A stretch of 64,000 nt of DNA from Cricetomys ansorgei (lineage: Eukaryota > Chordata > Mammalia > Rodentia > Nesomyidae), in the NCBI GenBank assembly GCA_026225945.1, contig JAMJFZ010000881.1, positions 38,501-102,500 of the forward strand. The letters are read 5' to 3'. Below the pieces are notes generated by a model. It was given only the letters and a program-made list of their open reading frames with translations. It was not told the origin of the DNA and did no database searches. The position numbers and the translations under genes are program-made. Shown here piece after piece: positions 11,036-20,100 of the stretch. The first letter of the stretch is position 1. The number at the start of each line of letters is the position of its first letter.

Positions 11036-11283
11036 TCTGCTCATTTAGCCCAGTGCTAATAGAGCAACTACCATGCGCTGGGTTCAATGATAGCTACAAA
11101 AATATATCCCGGAACAGAGAGAAAGACCCCGCCCTTGTGGAATTATTTACAGGGAGACAGATAAGGAAGGGGTGGCAGGGACATATCTAAGCAGGGTTAG
11201 GGGATTGAGAGTCATGGATACCATGGTGGGTACCATTTTAGACAGCAGTGTTTTTTATAGGGTGTCCTTTAGAAGAGAGAGTT
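11036..11283 (+). mobile_element. Old mammalian interspersed repeat, class uncertain
   Basis: The pattern (gagcaactaccatgcgctgg, then a cttgtggaattatttacagg-like segment and a run of GATA/AAGG sequence) resembles a pan-mammalian repeat. That repeat begins with 'atgtgccaggcactg' and continues with 'ctcatggagcttaca'. The same pattern occurs at 41660 and 56915. The B2 at 11284 may interrupt it. Confidence 0.4.
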
Positions 11284-11500
11284 GGAGGCTGGAGAGATGG
11301 CTCAGTGGCTGAGCGCCAACTGCTCTTCAGGGGACGCACATCTGATCCCCAGCCACATGATGGCTATTATTTCAGTTCCAGGAGATCTGACCCTCTCTTC
11401 TGGCCTGCCTCTGTGGGCCCCAGGCACACGAGGTACACAAATGTGCACGCAAGCAAAACACCAGTCTACAAAATGGAAAAGATAAAGAAGAGAAGATACT
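11284..11500 (+). mobile_element. B2/B3-family SINE
   Basis: It starts with the diagnostic ggctggagagatggctcagt and continues with gctcttcaggggacgcacat, a gatctgaccctctcttctgg-like segment and an A-rich end with aagataaagaagagaag. Possible short flanking duplications (agaagagag / agaagagaa) are seen. Confidence 0.9.
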
Positions 11501-12384
11501 TATTTGCTTGATGAAGGCATGCAGGCCTCTGGGAGATCGGTGTCCTTGGGTAATGTTATGAACACAGACAAAGACTGGCAGGGAGCAAGGCCATTTACAA
11601 GAGAGACTTAGTAAGGCAGAGGGCAGGGGAAATGAGGCAAGAAGCCAGAGGCCGTGGGACACCCCAAAGTCCTGCTGAGAGGACAAAGTGATGCTTGCAG
11701 AGACACTGGTGTCTTCGACAATCAGACAGGGCACCGATAACTGGAGAGCCATTCAGTCTAGCACTGAGGGAGAAAAGCAAATACCATGCAAAAGCTGAAG
11801 AGTGGGGGGCGCCAGAGACAGGAGAGGAGTTCATTGGAATTCTCCTTCAAGGTGTGCAGCCCCCAGGAGGGGAGAAGAGGCAGGACAAAGGAAGATTACA
11901 GGCTTGGACCAGGACACTTGCTAAGGTTAGAATAAAAGAGACAAGTAGTGACCAGGAATAGGGGCGGGGGAGGGGAGGGGCGGCCCACGCCTGAGGTGTC
12001 TATATAGACAGAAGGACTGAGACTGTTTAAGAGCGTGCTCACTCAGAAGGGTGGCGGCAGAATGTTGGCCACTGGCAGAGGAGGGACCCAGCAAGCCAGA
12101 GAGATGAGTCCGCACACAGGATGATAAGAGACAAGCAAGCTCCCTCTGGGAAGCTGAGTCACTGTCTAGTGGAAGAAATGAGTACTTAGCAAGAGAACCC
12201 ACAGTGCTCAGTCTCGGCACCCTCAACAGTGTGTGCTCACGGCCAGTCGATCCATTAAAGCAGGTCCAAGTCTACTTCTTCAGTCTGTTCATCTGGCAAT
12301 CCTCGTTTTCAAGTGTGGTTGGCTGATAAGTATGTCAGATTCAGTTAGCAGGGCCTTACAGATGATGACACCTCTCTGGCACCA
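11501..12384. other. Unique sequence with a strong G-rich motif
   Basis: No gene is recognised. The stretch just after the B2 may continue the old repeat that precedes it. A G-rich motif lies at 11961-11980. Confidence 0.4.
11961..11980 (+). other. G-quadruplex-forming motif
   Basis: G-runs of 4, 5, 4 and 4 are separated by single C or A bases, a short-loop quadruplex pattern. No adjacent promoter features are evident. Confidence 0.6.
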
Positions 12385-12590
12385 CAGCCTGGGCTCGAAC
12401 CCACTAACATTCACCAGCTCCAATACTTGAACACACTGCTTAACCTCCCCAAGCCACAGAGTCTTCACTGTAAAATGGAAACGACAATTCTATCTGCCCT
12501 CGTAGAGTTATTACAAATATTTAAAAATCACCCAGAAAAGGGTCTGGCCATGAGCACTGTAAGAATATTTAAAATAAAAGCCTTCTAAGA
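12385..12590 (+). mobile_element. MIR SINE
   Basis: gcctgggctcgaacccacta, cacactgcttaacctcccca, a cttcactgtaaaatggaaac-like segment, then gagttattacaaatattt follow the MIR consensus order from the tRNA-like part through the core. Confidence 0.75.
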
Positions 12591-13165
12591 CAGGTCTTAT
12601 TATTCCCGTCTTAATGAGATGAGGTCCTGAGAATTAAGCCTATGGCTCTCAAATTTCCTATTTTAAACCTGACCCTCAGGTGATCCCGTCGAGAGACAGT
12701 TCTTTGAGATCCGCCTGGACCAGGACACAGGGCCCTGGGGAATGGGAGTGCCTTCCCTTTAAGAGACCACCACATAAGGAACCAAGGATAAAGTAAATTT
12801 GTGACAAATGGCTAATCTTCAGACCCCAAGGTTGATAGTGCCTGCAAGGTGAACTTGCCGAGTCCCAGAACCGGGGGATGCAAATGCTAATTGCTTATAA
12901 ACACGCAGTGAGCGGTATGTTGTTACCACCACCAGAATGGGCTAAGGTTTTTCCAAGATCCCACAGCAAGGGGAACCCAGAGCCGAGATCGGCAGCTACG
13001 TGTACACGCCCTGGAAGCATGTTGTCTACTCTCTGATCCATGCAGCGCCTCCAAGGCTCCTCTGTGCCGAGGCTCTGCCTCCCAGGTCATTTCCACACAC
13101 ACCGCCATGCGTGCTGCCAGCAGTGTCTTCACTTCTGACGTGTGTGTCCTTGCTGTGGAATCCAA
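12591..13165. other. Mostly unique, possible MIR relics
   Basis: The segment 12600-12660 (ttattattcccgtcttaatg, agatgaggtcctgag) and the segment 12940-13060 (ggtttttccaagatcccaca) both look like antisense MIR remnants, but they are too diverged to be sure. The compact motif cluster at 12878-12903 lies between them. Confidence 0.35.
12878..12903 (+). promoter_or_regulatory. Candidate enhancer-type motif cluster
   Basis: An exact POU octamer (ATGCAAAT, 12878-12885) is followed without a gap by gctaattgc (homeodomain-like core) and ttataaaca (forkhead-like). The arrangement is seen in the sequence. Binding or enhancer activity is inference, and such motifs also occur by chance. Confidence 0.3.
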
Positions 13166-13169
13166 GTCA

Positions 13170-13905
13170 CATCACACACGCACACACGCACACACACGCA
13201 CACATGCACACACACACATAAACACACACACACACACACACATACACACACACATACACACACACATACACACACACACACGCACATATACACACACACA
13301 CACATACACACACGCACACACGCACACACACGCACACATGCACACACACACACGCACATATACACACACACACATACACACACACGCACACACACACACA
13401 CGCACACACACACATATACACACACACACACACACGCACACATAAACACACACATGCACACATACACACACATACACACACGCGTGCATAAACACATACA
13501 CACACACATACACACACACATACACATACACACACACATACACACACACGCACACACACACACACGCACACATAAACACATACACATACACACACTCACA
13601 TACACATATTTACATATACCCCCCACATACACACACACATATACACATATAGCTATATACACACATAAGACACACATACACTGACATATACACAGATACA
13701 CACATTCACAGACATACACAGATAAGCACATACACAGACATACATACAAACACACATAAATAGACATATATACAAACACATAGACACATACATATACACA
13801 TATATACATGCATATGTGAATATGCACATACACACATCCATAAACAAACATACATACACAGACTCATGCACACACTCACAGACACACACACACACCGACC
13901 TTCTA
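13170..13905 (+). repeat. Long imperfect CA-type array
   Basis: About 735 bases of (CA)n are interrupted by CGCACA, CATACA, TGCACA and, toward the 3' end, TATA and GACA variants. Open frames up to 240 codons through it consist only of C/V/Y/M or H/T/I residues and are not genes. The 5' part is purer and the 3' half more degenerate, suggesting the 5' part is the more recently expanded. Confidence 0.95.
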
Positions 13906-15134
13906 ATGAATCCCATTGCAGGGTCTGAGGCTGAGCGTAACGCATTTGGTTTTGGTTTGTTTAAGTCTTTAATGGTATCTTGTACGTATCTTAACTTCCT
14001 GACTCCTGCAGTATTTTGAAATGTCAGCTGAGGTGATTGATTTGTTCTCTCCTCTCAGAGAGTTGCTGGGGCTGCACAGTGCAGTACGCTCACAACTGAA
14101 GAGAGAAGCCTACCGGATGGGCTCTCTCTGTGAGCAGCTCCTGTCGCCACCCTGCATCCCTGCCTGGCAACGTCAGCTACACCCGCGGCTTTCTACAGGC
14201 TGGTCTGTACGCTGAGGATGCCGCTGCAGGTCTGCAAGGGAGAAGGGGTTGATGGGTCACGTGCAGCCGAGGCGTGAGCAAGCTTGCTGGGCTTTGGGAT
14301 TTAGGAAGAGCAGTCTTACTAGGGATTCAAGGTTGCACAGGCTCAGGGTGTCACCCATGAGAGCTAAGGCAGCCCGACTTGCAGATTCACTCCCCAGCAT
14401 TCCCACCCAGCAGCGGGTGACCCTGGTTTTTTATTAGTAAATTCTGTTCTTTCACGGTTTCGTACATGTCCACATGTAATTTGGTCACATACCGCCCCCC
14501 TCCTCTGTTTTCTCCCATTTTCCTCCTGTACCAGCACCCCAAACCAATAAATCTTTCTCTATTTACTAGTTTGGGTTTTTGTTTCATATGCCACGGAGTT
14601 TAATCAGGGAAGTATGTATGACCCCGAGTTTGGAATTACCCATCAGAGCCTGGTGAACTTAACACGGGGTACACATTGGACACCACGCTTTGCCCTCTCC
14701 AACAGATCAGCAAGTCCCTGCCCCGTTCCAAGCCTGACTTCTGTGGGCCCAGGGCCCATGGGCAGCTGCTGTGAGTTCATATTGCCATATCTATCTGGGT
14801 CCTGCTTAGAAGACGGTATTTTGAAGACTTTCTCCCTGTCCCAGGCTCTTACAGTCTTTCTCCCCTCTCCCCAAATGTTCCCTGAGCCTTAAGGGGCGGT
14901 GAAAATGTCCCACCTAGGCCACGCCCCCAACCACCTTTACTCTCAGCCTCTTGTATGGCCGGAAGCCATTCAGCTCTGTTCAATGTGGGGAGAGGGTTCT
15001 CTGTTTAGTGCAGGGCAGCCTCTGTCTGTATAAACAGATTTAGAAGGTGGCTTGATGTGCTCCCAGTTCAGTCAAGCAGCCACCTTAGCCCGCACCTTCA
15101 GCCATGAGTAACCCTGTTCACTTAGAAAGCCAGC
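13906..15134. other. Mostly unique; possible antisense L1-like 3' segment
   Basis: No gene is recognised. The pyrimidine-rich stretch 14420-14600 (tattagtaaattctgttctt, atgtaatttggtcacat, then C/T-rich) resembles the reverse complement of a rodent L1 3' UTR, but the match is weak. An AC-rich box with ccacgccc lies near 14920. Confidence 0.35.
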
Positions 15135-15245
15135 TCCTCACGTATACAGGCTAATCTTACAGAGTTCTTAGGGGTTAACTGACCTTGCACATAAAGTATT
15201 ACAACCCGCCTGGCACAGAGCATTAAAACACTACTCTGGGAACAT
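15135..15245 (+). mobile_element. MIR SINE, 3' part
   Basis: cagagttcttaggggttaac followed by taaagtattacaacccgcct and ggcacagagcattaaaacac parallels the MIR 3' core. Confidence 0.5.
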
Positions 15246-15289
15246 AGGCTGGAACAAACACTACAGAAATCAGTATGGAGGTTCTTTTT

Positions 15290-15446
15290 AAAAATTTATA
15301 CCATGAGTTGGAAAGCACAGAAGTCAGGCTCTTCCTAGGACCCGAGTTCAATTCCCAGCACCCATGGCAGCTGCTCACAACCGCCTGTTACTCCAGCTGC
15401 AAAGATTGGACAACGCTGACCTCCACAGGCATCTGCACTCATGTAC
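15290..15446 (+). mobile_element. B2/B3-family SINE with GA-expanded tail
   Basis: gacccgagttcaattcccag and cacccatggcagctgctcac, then caaccgcctgttactccagc and a gctgacctccacaggcatct-like segment, are typical of B3. The 5' end is degenerate. The tail continues into the GA tract and ends around 15640 in AT-rich sequence. Confidence 0.8.
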
Positions 15447-15612
15447 ACAGAGAGAGAGAGAGAAAGAGAAAGAGAAAGAGAAAAGAGAAAGAGAAAGAGA
15501 AAGAGAAAGAGAAAGAGAAAGAGAGAGAGGGGGAGGGAGAGGGAGAGAGGGAGGGAGAGAGGGAGGGGGAGAGGGAAAGAAGATACACAGAGAGAGACAC
15601 ACACAGAGAAAA
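15447..15612 (+). repeat. (GA)n/(GAAA)n/(GGGA)n polypurine tract
   Basis: About 165 bases of nearly pure purine comprise GA, then GAAAGA hexamers, then GGGA-type units and GA/CA at the end. Mirror symmetry makes triplex (H-DNA) formation plausible. The tract occupies the tail of the B2/B3 copy. Confidence 0.95.
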
Positions 15613-15654
15613 TTTAAATACTAAATAAAGTATATTTAAGAAATCAAAATAGAG

Positions 15655-16560
15655 CAGCCTTGTGCTCTGGGCGCACTCGCATGTGAAGGAATCCGCCCCA
15701 GCACAGCATGGAGGCGCTTGTACACCCATGTTTCCTGTACACCCATGTTCCCTGTACGCCCATGTTCCCTGTACACCCATGTTCCCTGTACGCCCATGTT
15801 CCCTGTACGCCCATGTTCCCTGTACGCCCATGTTCCCTGTTCGCCCATGTTCCCTGTACGCCCATGTTCCCTGTATACCCATGTTCCCTGTACATCCATG
15901 TTTGTTTCCTGTACACCCATGTTCCCTGTACACCCATGTTTCCTGTACACCCATGTTCCCTGTACACCCATGTTTGTTTCCTGTACACCCATGTTTGTTT
16001 CCTGTACACCCATGTTCCTGTTTCCTGTACACCCATGTTCCCTGTACGCCCATGTTCCCTGTACGCCCATGTTCCCTGTACGCCCATGTTCCCTGTACGC
16101 CCATGTTCCCTGTACGCCCATGTTCCCTGTACACCCATGTTCCCTGTACGCCCATGTTTACTGCAGCACCGGTCATAGTAGCCATGGCATAGGCTAGGCA
16201 AGTTGCCCAGCAACATGTTAATAAATAGAGAAAATGTGGTATTTGTAAATGATAGAGTACTTCTCAGACACAAAGAAAAACAAAATTATGGCATTTTTAA
16301 GAAAATTGAACTGGCCATGCTAAGCAAAATAAGCCAGACTCAGGAAACAACATCACGTGTTTCTCTCATGTGGGAAATCGAGATTGTTTGTAAAGAATAT
16401 GAAAGAGGAAGGGACTGTATTTGGGAAGAGAAGGAGAGCAGTTGGGAGGCGTCTGGGAAGACAGGAATGAGGGGTGAATATGGTCAGCGTACCTTATATC
16501 CACGTTTGAAAACGTCATAATGAAACCCATTGCTTTACACAATTAGAATACTCTAGTAAC
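15655..16560 (+). mobile_element. L1 LINE 3' end, split by a minisatellite
   Basis: After the minisatellite, the order gcagcaccggtcatagtagc, gaaaatgtggtatttg, agtacttctcagacacaaag, gctaagcaaaataagccaga and ctcaggaaacaacatcac matches L1 3' sequence. A terminal ggggtgaatatg...cataatgaaacccattg segment, typical of rodent L1 3' UTRs, follows. The few tens of bases before the array also fit the L1 sequence just upstream. It is non-coding and diverged. Confidence 0.8.
15718..16160 (+). repeat. 17-bp minisatellite derived from L1 sequence
   Basis: About 26 units of tacRcccatgttccctg (R is A or G) are present. A few carry a four-base tgtt-type insertion near 15901, 15972, 15992 and 16015. The last unit runs directly into catgtttactgcagcac, which is the L1 continuation of the unit itself (L1 reads cacccatgtt-attgcagca). 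The array therefore looks like tandem expansion of a piece of the L1 3' end. A 17-bp unit without stops keeps several frames open (up to 248 codons), but there is no gene. Confidence 0.95.
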
Positions 16561-17170
16561 AAAGGGAGCACATCAGGCAACTGCAGACCCTGACAATGTG
16601 CCCTTTGACACTTGATTTTTCCACATTCTCTACAAATCATTTCATAATAAATAATTTCATTAATTCTATGAATAATTGGTTATAGGTGTTGACGACTTTG
16701 AAGTACTTAACTCCTGCTTTCCTGTTCCTGGCAAACTTAAAAGTTCGAAGCCCGTCACTGGCACAGGGGAGTTGTTGATTCTTGTCCACTTTGCCAACTG
16801 CTGCTGTTTGTACATCTTTACCTAGGAACAGACAAAGTCCTAAAACTAACCTGTAATAGTCACTAACCCGGAAGTCCTCACGTTTGAGGAATCACTGTGA
16901 AGCCCCAGAACCCACTCACATGCAGGAGCCCATTCCACTGTAACTCAAGCCAGCGAGAGGCAGGAAAGCACAGCACAGGCAGACTGGGTCACTCCTGGGA
17001 CACCTCTGCCAGCTCCTGTAATTAAAGGCTGTGGCAGTTACCCAGGGAAGGCAGAAAGAGTCTCATCAGCAGCAGAAGGAAACGTGAAACTCTTTTAGAA
17101 TTTGAGTAGGGTGAGCAGGAGAGGGCCGTGTATCCATTTGCTTTACAGAATACACGGCTGGCTGGCGTGA
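16561..17170. other. Unique sequence, nothing recognised
   Basis: AT-rich at first, then mixed. No repeat family or gene is identified. Confidence 0.45.
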
Positions 17171-17538
17171 TTTCTTTTCCCGTTGCTGTTGCTAATAAAA
17201 CAGACTCTGACGGAAGCAACACAAGGGAGAAAAGTTCATTATGGTGTGTAGTTCAGCGAACAGTCCACCATGGCAGGGTAGCCAAGGAGACACAGCTGGC
17301 CACGTGGCAGCCACAGTCAGGAAGCAGAAAACAAAGAATAAGTATTATGAGTCGGTGTCCTTACTCCGTTTACACAGCCCGGGATCCCAACTAGGGGATG
17401 GTGCCACCCAGAGTGGACAGATCTTCCGACTTCAAATCATGTAACTAATGAGCCCACACAGGCACGCCCCGAGGTCCGTGTCCACGGTGATCTCCATCTA
17501 GGTTCTGTCAAGCTCACGATGAACCCTAACCATCACAC
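17171..17538 (-). mobile_element. Rodent LTR-like repeat, antisense (family A)
   Basis: Read on the minus strand it carries a segment related to 'gattgtcaacttgacagaat', a cctctgggcatgcctgtg-like piece, a 'gggatcctggactgtata'-like piece and the end 'gcaacaggaaa'. On the plus strand this appears as cccgttgctgttgctaataa, gtcaggaagcagaaaacaaa, cccgggatcccaactagggg and ttctgtcaagctcacgat. I recognise the family from rodent genomes but not its formal name. Its ends resemble MaLR LTRs. Confidence 0.7.
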
Positions 17539-18500
17539 TGGCCTAATATTTCTTTTAAATGTAAAATACTATGGATGGAATCAGAGTTGACTGTCCCAGA
17601 AACACACACAGACCTTAACTGAGCTTTCACCATAAACTCCTAACAGTCTGTGGCTGTGTTCTTACATTGCTGTCAGAGCTAAGCAGCCTTTGTTCCTCAA
17701 AGATCTCCACGAGACAGTGCTCCTGTGCAGAGTTCCTGAGATGGAGGGTCAGGGGCCTCGGCTCCCTCAGCCCTGCTCCAGAACTCTCTCCAAGCCTCTG
17801 CTGGTTCTCTGGCTACCAGCAGAATGGCCCCTGTCTTCATGGCCATTCTGTGTACCTGTGTCCCAATGCTCCGTTTTATACAGACAGGGTAGTATTATTC
17901 TAGAGATCTTAGGCCCTGTCTGATCTTATCTTAATTCACTGGACATACTAGTCTTTGTATCCACATGCCAGAGCACCTGAACTTAGCACTTAGCGCTTCA
18001 GTATCTGAGTGTCGGAATATATAATTCAATCCCTATCAAGTAATCTTCTAGAAAAGAGCCCTGAGGGCAGAACAGGACCCAGGGAGATTTGCATATTCTA
18101 TCCACTAAGCACATCCAAAGGCACACCAGCATTTTCCAAACAATGAGCCTCGTTATAGGACTAAAAAAGGAAATTAAACAAGCCGGTGTTTCTTCATCGT
18201 AGGTCACTTGTGAATCTGTTTTCAAAAGTGACCCCTTCTCGTCCACTCTTGTGCCTGGAATACCTCTCTGAAAATACAATCGGATGTCAAGAAGTCCAAC
18301 TGAGAACAGCCAAAGACATTTAAAACGTGGTCCTTGTCTGTTATCAACCAAGAGAATAAATTCCAGGCGGGCCAATGTGCCTCGCTGACTGTCCATCATC
18401 CCGGTTCTCGCCTGGTCTCTGGGAGCTCTCAGTGGTGGCAATGCTGACCGACTCAGAACCAGGAGCAGAGGGGCCATCATTATTAGCACAGGAGCTCAAG
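17539..18500. other. Unique sequence, nothing recognised
   Basis: Several short open frames overlap on both strands, including a 163-codon minus-strand frame at 17998-18489. That frame has a hydrophobic start but no recognisable family and no supporting splice or promoter context. Confidence 0.4.
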
Positions 18501-18504
18501 GCAG

Positions 18505-18815
18505 GCGGCTGGCATCCCACCAACGCGGTTTGAATGAGGTTGTGCACTCTGGTGCAGGCTCTGGTTGATCCCTGGCAGCGCGGGTCGAATTGGGAGGAAA
18601 CAACAGCCCGCCAGTGGCTGGTTCATGTGTGGAAGAAAACCGAGATGGAGCCGGGCTCCGGAGCTGCTCATGCTGCTGCAGTTAATCGGAGCCACAGCTG
18701 CTGCCAGGGGCGCATCAGCGGGCCGGGCCTGGGCCTCCCGCGGGCCGGCAGCGCTGTGGTTTGTCGCCCTGCTAATCCACCTGGGCGCACCCCCTGCGTG
18801 ACGGAGCACGAGTGA
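18505..18815. promoter_or_regulatory. Small CpG-rich block (CpG-island-like)
   Basis: By eye there are about 22 CpG in 310 bases, with GC near 65 percent and up to 75 percent at 18721-18780. This is far above the CpG-poor surroundings. It contains the cluster gcagttaatcgga followed by an E-box-like cagctgctgcc. There is no repeat match. Short open frames cross it on both strands but resemble no known protein. It could be an orphan CpG island, an enhancer or an unannotated promoter. Confidence 0.5.
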
Positions 18816-19794
18816 AGTCAGGGCAGTAGCTGTACGCTTCCTTTCCAACAGATGCTGCTTTCCTGAACGCCTGACTTTGCGATTAACTCTGGCTTATTTT
18901 TTGCCATATGCCTTTCCCAAAGCCGCTTTAGCTCCTGGTGCAAGCTGAGCACGGGTGATTTCTTTAATCCCCGCGCTGTGGGCTCCCGGCAGCTTGCTTC
19001 ACGGCAGCATCTGCACTTGGCTCCTGGCCTGTCTCCTTTGGCCTGGCTAGAACAACTGCAGGCCTATTTGTCCAGACCGGCTCATTATAGGTTTAACCTG
19101 TGGACTCACAGCAGCCGCCACAGGGCCACCGCCTCTATTCAGAACTGGAGCCGATCAGAAAATATCCTTAATAGGACCACCCTTGTGGAGTCTCCTTCAG
19201 ACCTGGTGTGGAAAGGAGGGGAATGAACAGCCACAGAGCAGGGAGCCACAGAGCCAGCCCAGGGCGGGCACTAAAACAGAACCGGAGCTAGCCTCGGGTA
19301 TGAAGCTAGAAGAGGTGGAAGCTGTTATATGAATTTTGGTGAGAAACAAGTGTTAAATAAATTATCTGAGACCAGATGGGGACCAAGTCTGTTTGTTTGT
19401 TTGTTTGCTTTGTGTTTCAAACGTCTACTCAATCCTTAACCAGCTCTTCTGGGCTCATAGGGTAGGCTGGCAGAAGTGGATTGGCACCCTCCTGTTAACA
19501 ATGGGGATTTGCAAGGAAACTTCCTGAGCATTGAATTCTACATTCTTAAGGCCCAAACACATCCACAAGAAACAGCTATTTATCTGGGGGAAGTTGGGAG
19601 GGGAGGGAGGGGAGGAGGGGACCTGGGATATATTCTATAAATTGTATGAGAGAAATAAAAAAGAAAGAAAAGAAAGAAATAAAAAACTGCTACTTACCAG
19701 GGTAGAAGACTAAGTTCAGGCCAGCAGTCTGCAAAACCAGCCTGAGGGCCCCTTGTGGCTGTTCTTTGAAGCCACGAGGAGGCTCATTGTTTTG
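18816..19794. other. Unique sequence flanking the CpG-rich block
   Basis: The first 300 bases remain moderately GC-rich with scattered CpG. A TTTG tract lies at 19391-19412. A G-rich run at 19596-19612 fits a four-run quadruplex motif, and an AAAG-rich tract is at 19655-19685. No gene is recognised. Confidence 0.45.
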
Positions 19795-20100
19795 CTGGGG
19801 AGATGCTACCGGGTCCTAAGGGCTTGCCCTGTGAGCATAAGGACCTGAATGCAGTCCCTGAATTTATATTTTCAAAATCCTAGTGGACTGGCCAGCCAGC
19901 CTAGCCAATCGCCAGCTCCCAGCCAATGAGCAGAATCTCAAAAGGCAGAGTGGACGGGAAGGCTGCCAGAGGCCGACCCTGGCCTCACACAACAACAAAG
20001 AAGGTTCGTTTTCTTTTGCATTCCCACAACAAGACACGAGCATGCGTGAACATGCGTGTACACAAATGCACCTGCACAGATGTACGCGGAAGTACAGCTG
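19795..20100 (+). mobile_element. B4-type SINE
   Basis: A weak head (ggcttgccctgtgagcataa, ggacctgaatgcagtccctg) leads to actggccagccagcctagcc, gccagctcccagccaatgag and then gcatgcgtgaacatgcgtgt and CA-rich sequence. The 'ggccagccagcctagcc' segment is characteristic of B4A-like copies. A central B1 portion is deleted. Confidence 0.7.

Noticed and set aside
11284..11500. Functional tRNA gene
   Set aside because: The tRNA-like A and B boxes belong to a B2/B3 SINE. No cloverleaf with intact acceptor stem is evident.
13129..13851. 240-codon minus-strand frame of cysteine, valine and tyrosine
   Set aside because: Translation of the CA-type array. The six-frame neighbours are equally open.
15439..16185. 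248-codon frame with MGVQGTWAYREHGRTGN repeats
   Set aside because: Product of the stop-free 17-bp minisatellite and the GA tract. The 17-residue protein period equals three rotations of the DNA unit.
17998..18489. 163-codon minus-strand frame next to the CpG-rich block, possible first exon
   Set aside because: Position is suggestive, but no conserved domain, signal peptide logic or splice donor could be argued from sequence alone.
18534..18815. Plus-strand frame across the CpG-rich block as a coding exon
   Set aside because: Alanine- and proline-rich only because of GC content. Opposite-strand frame is equally open.
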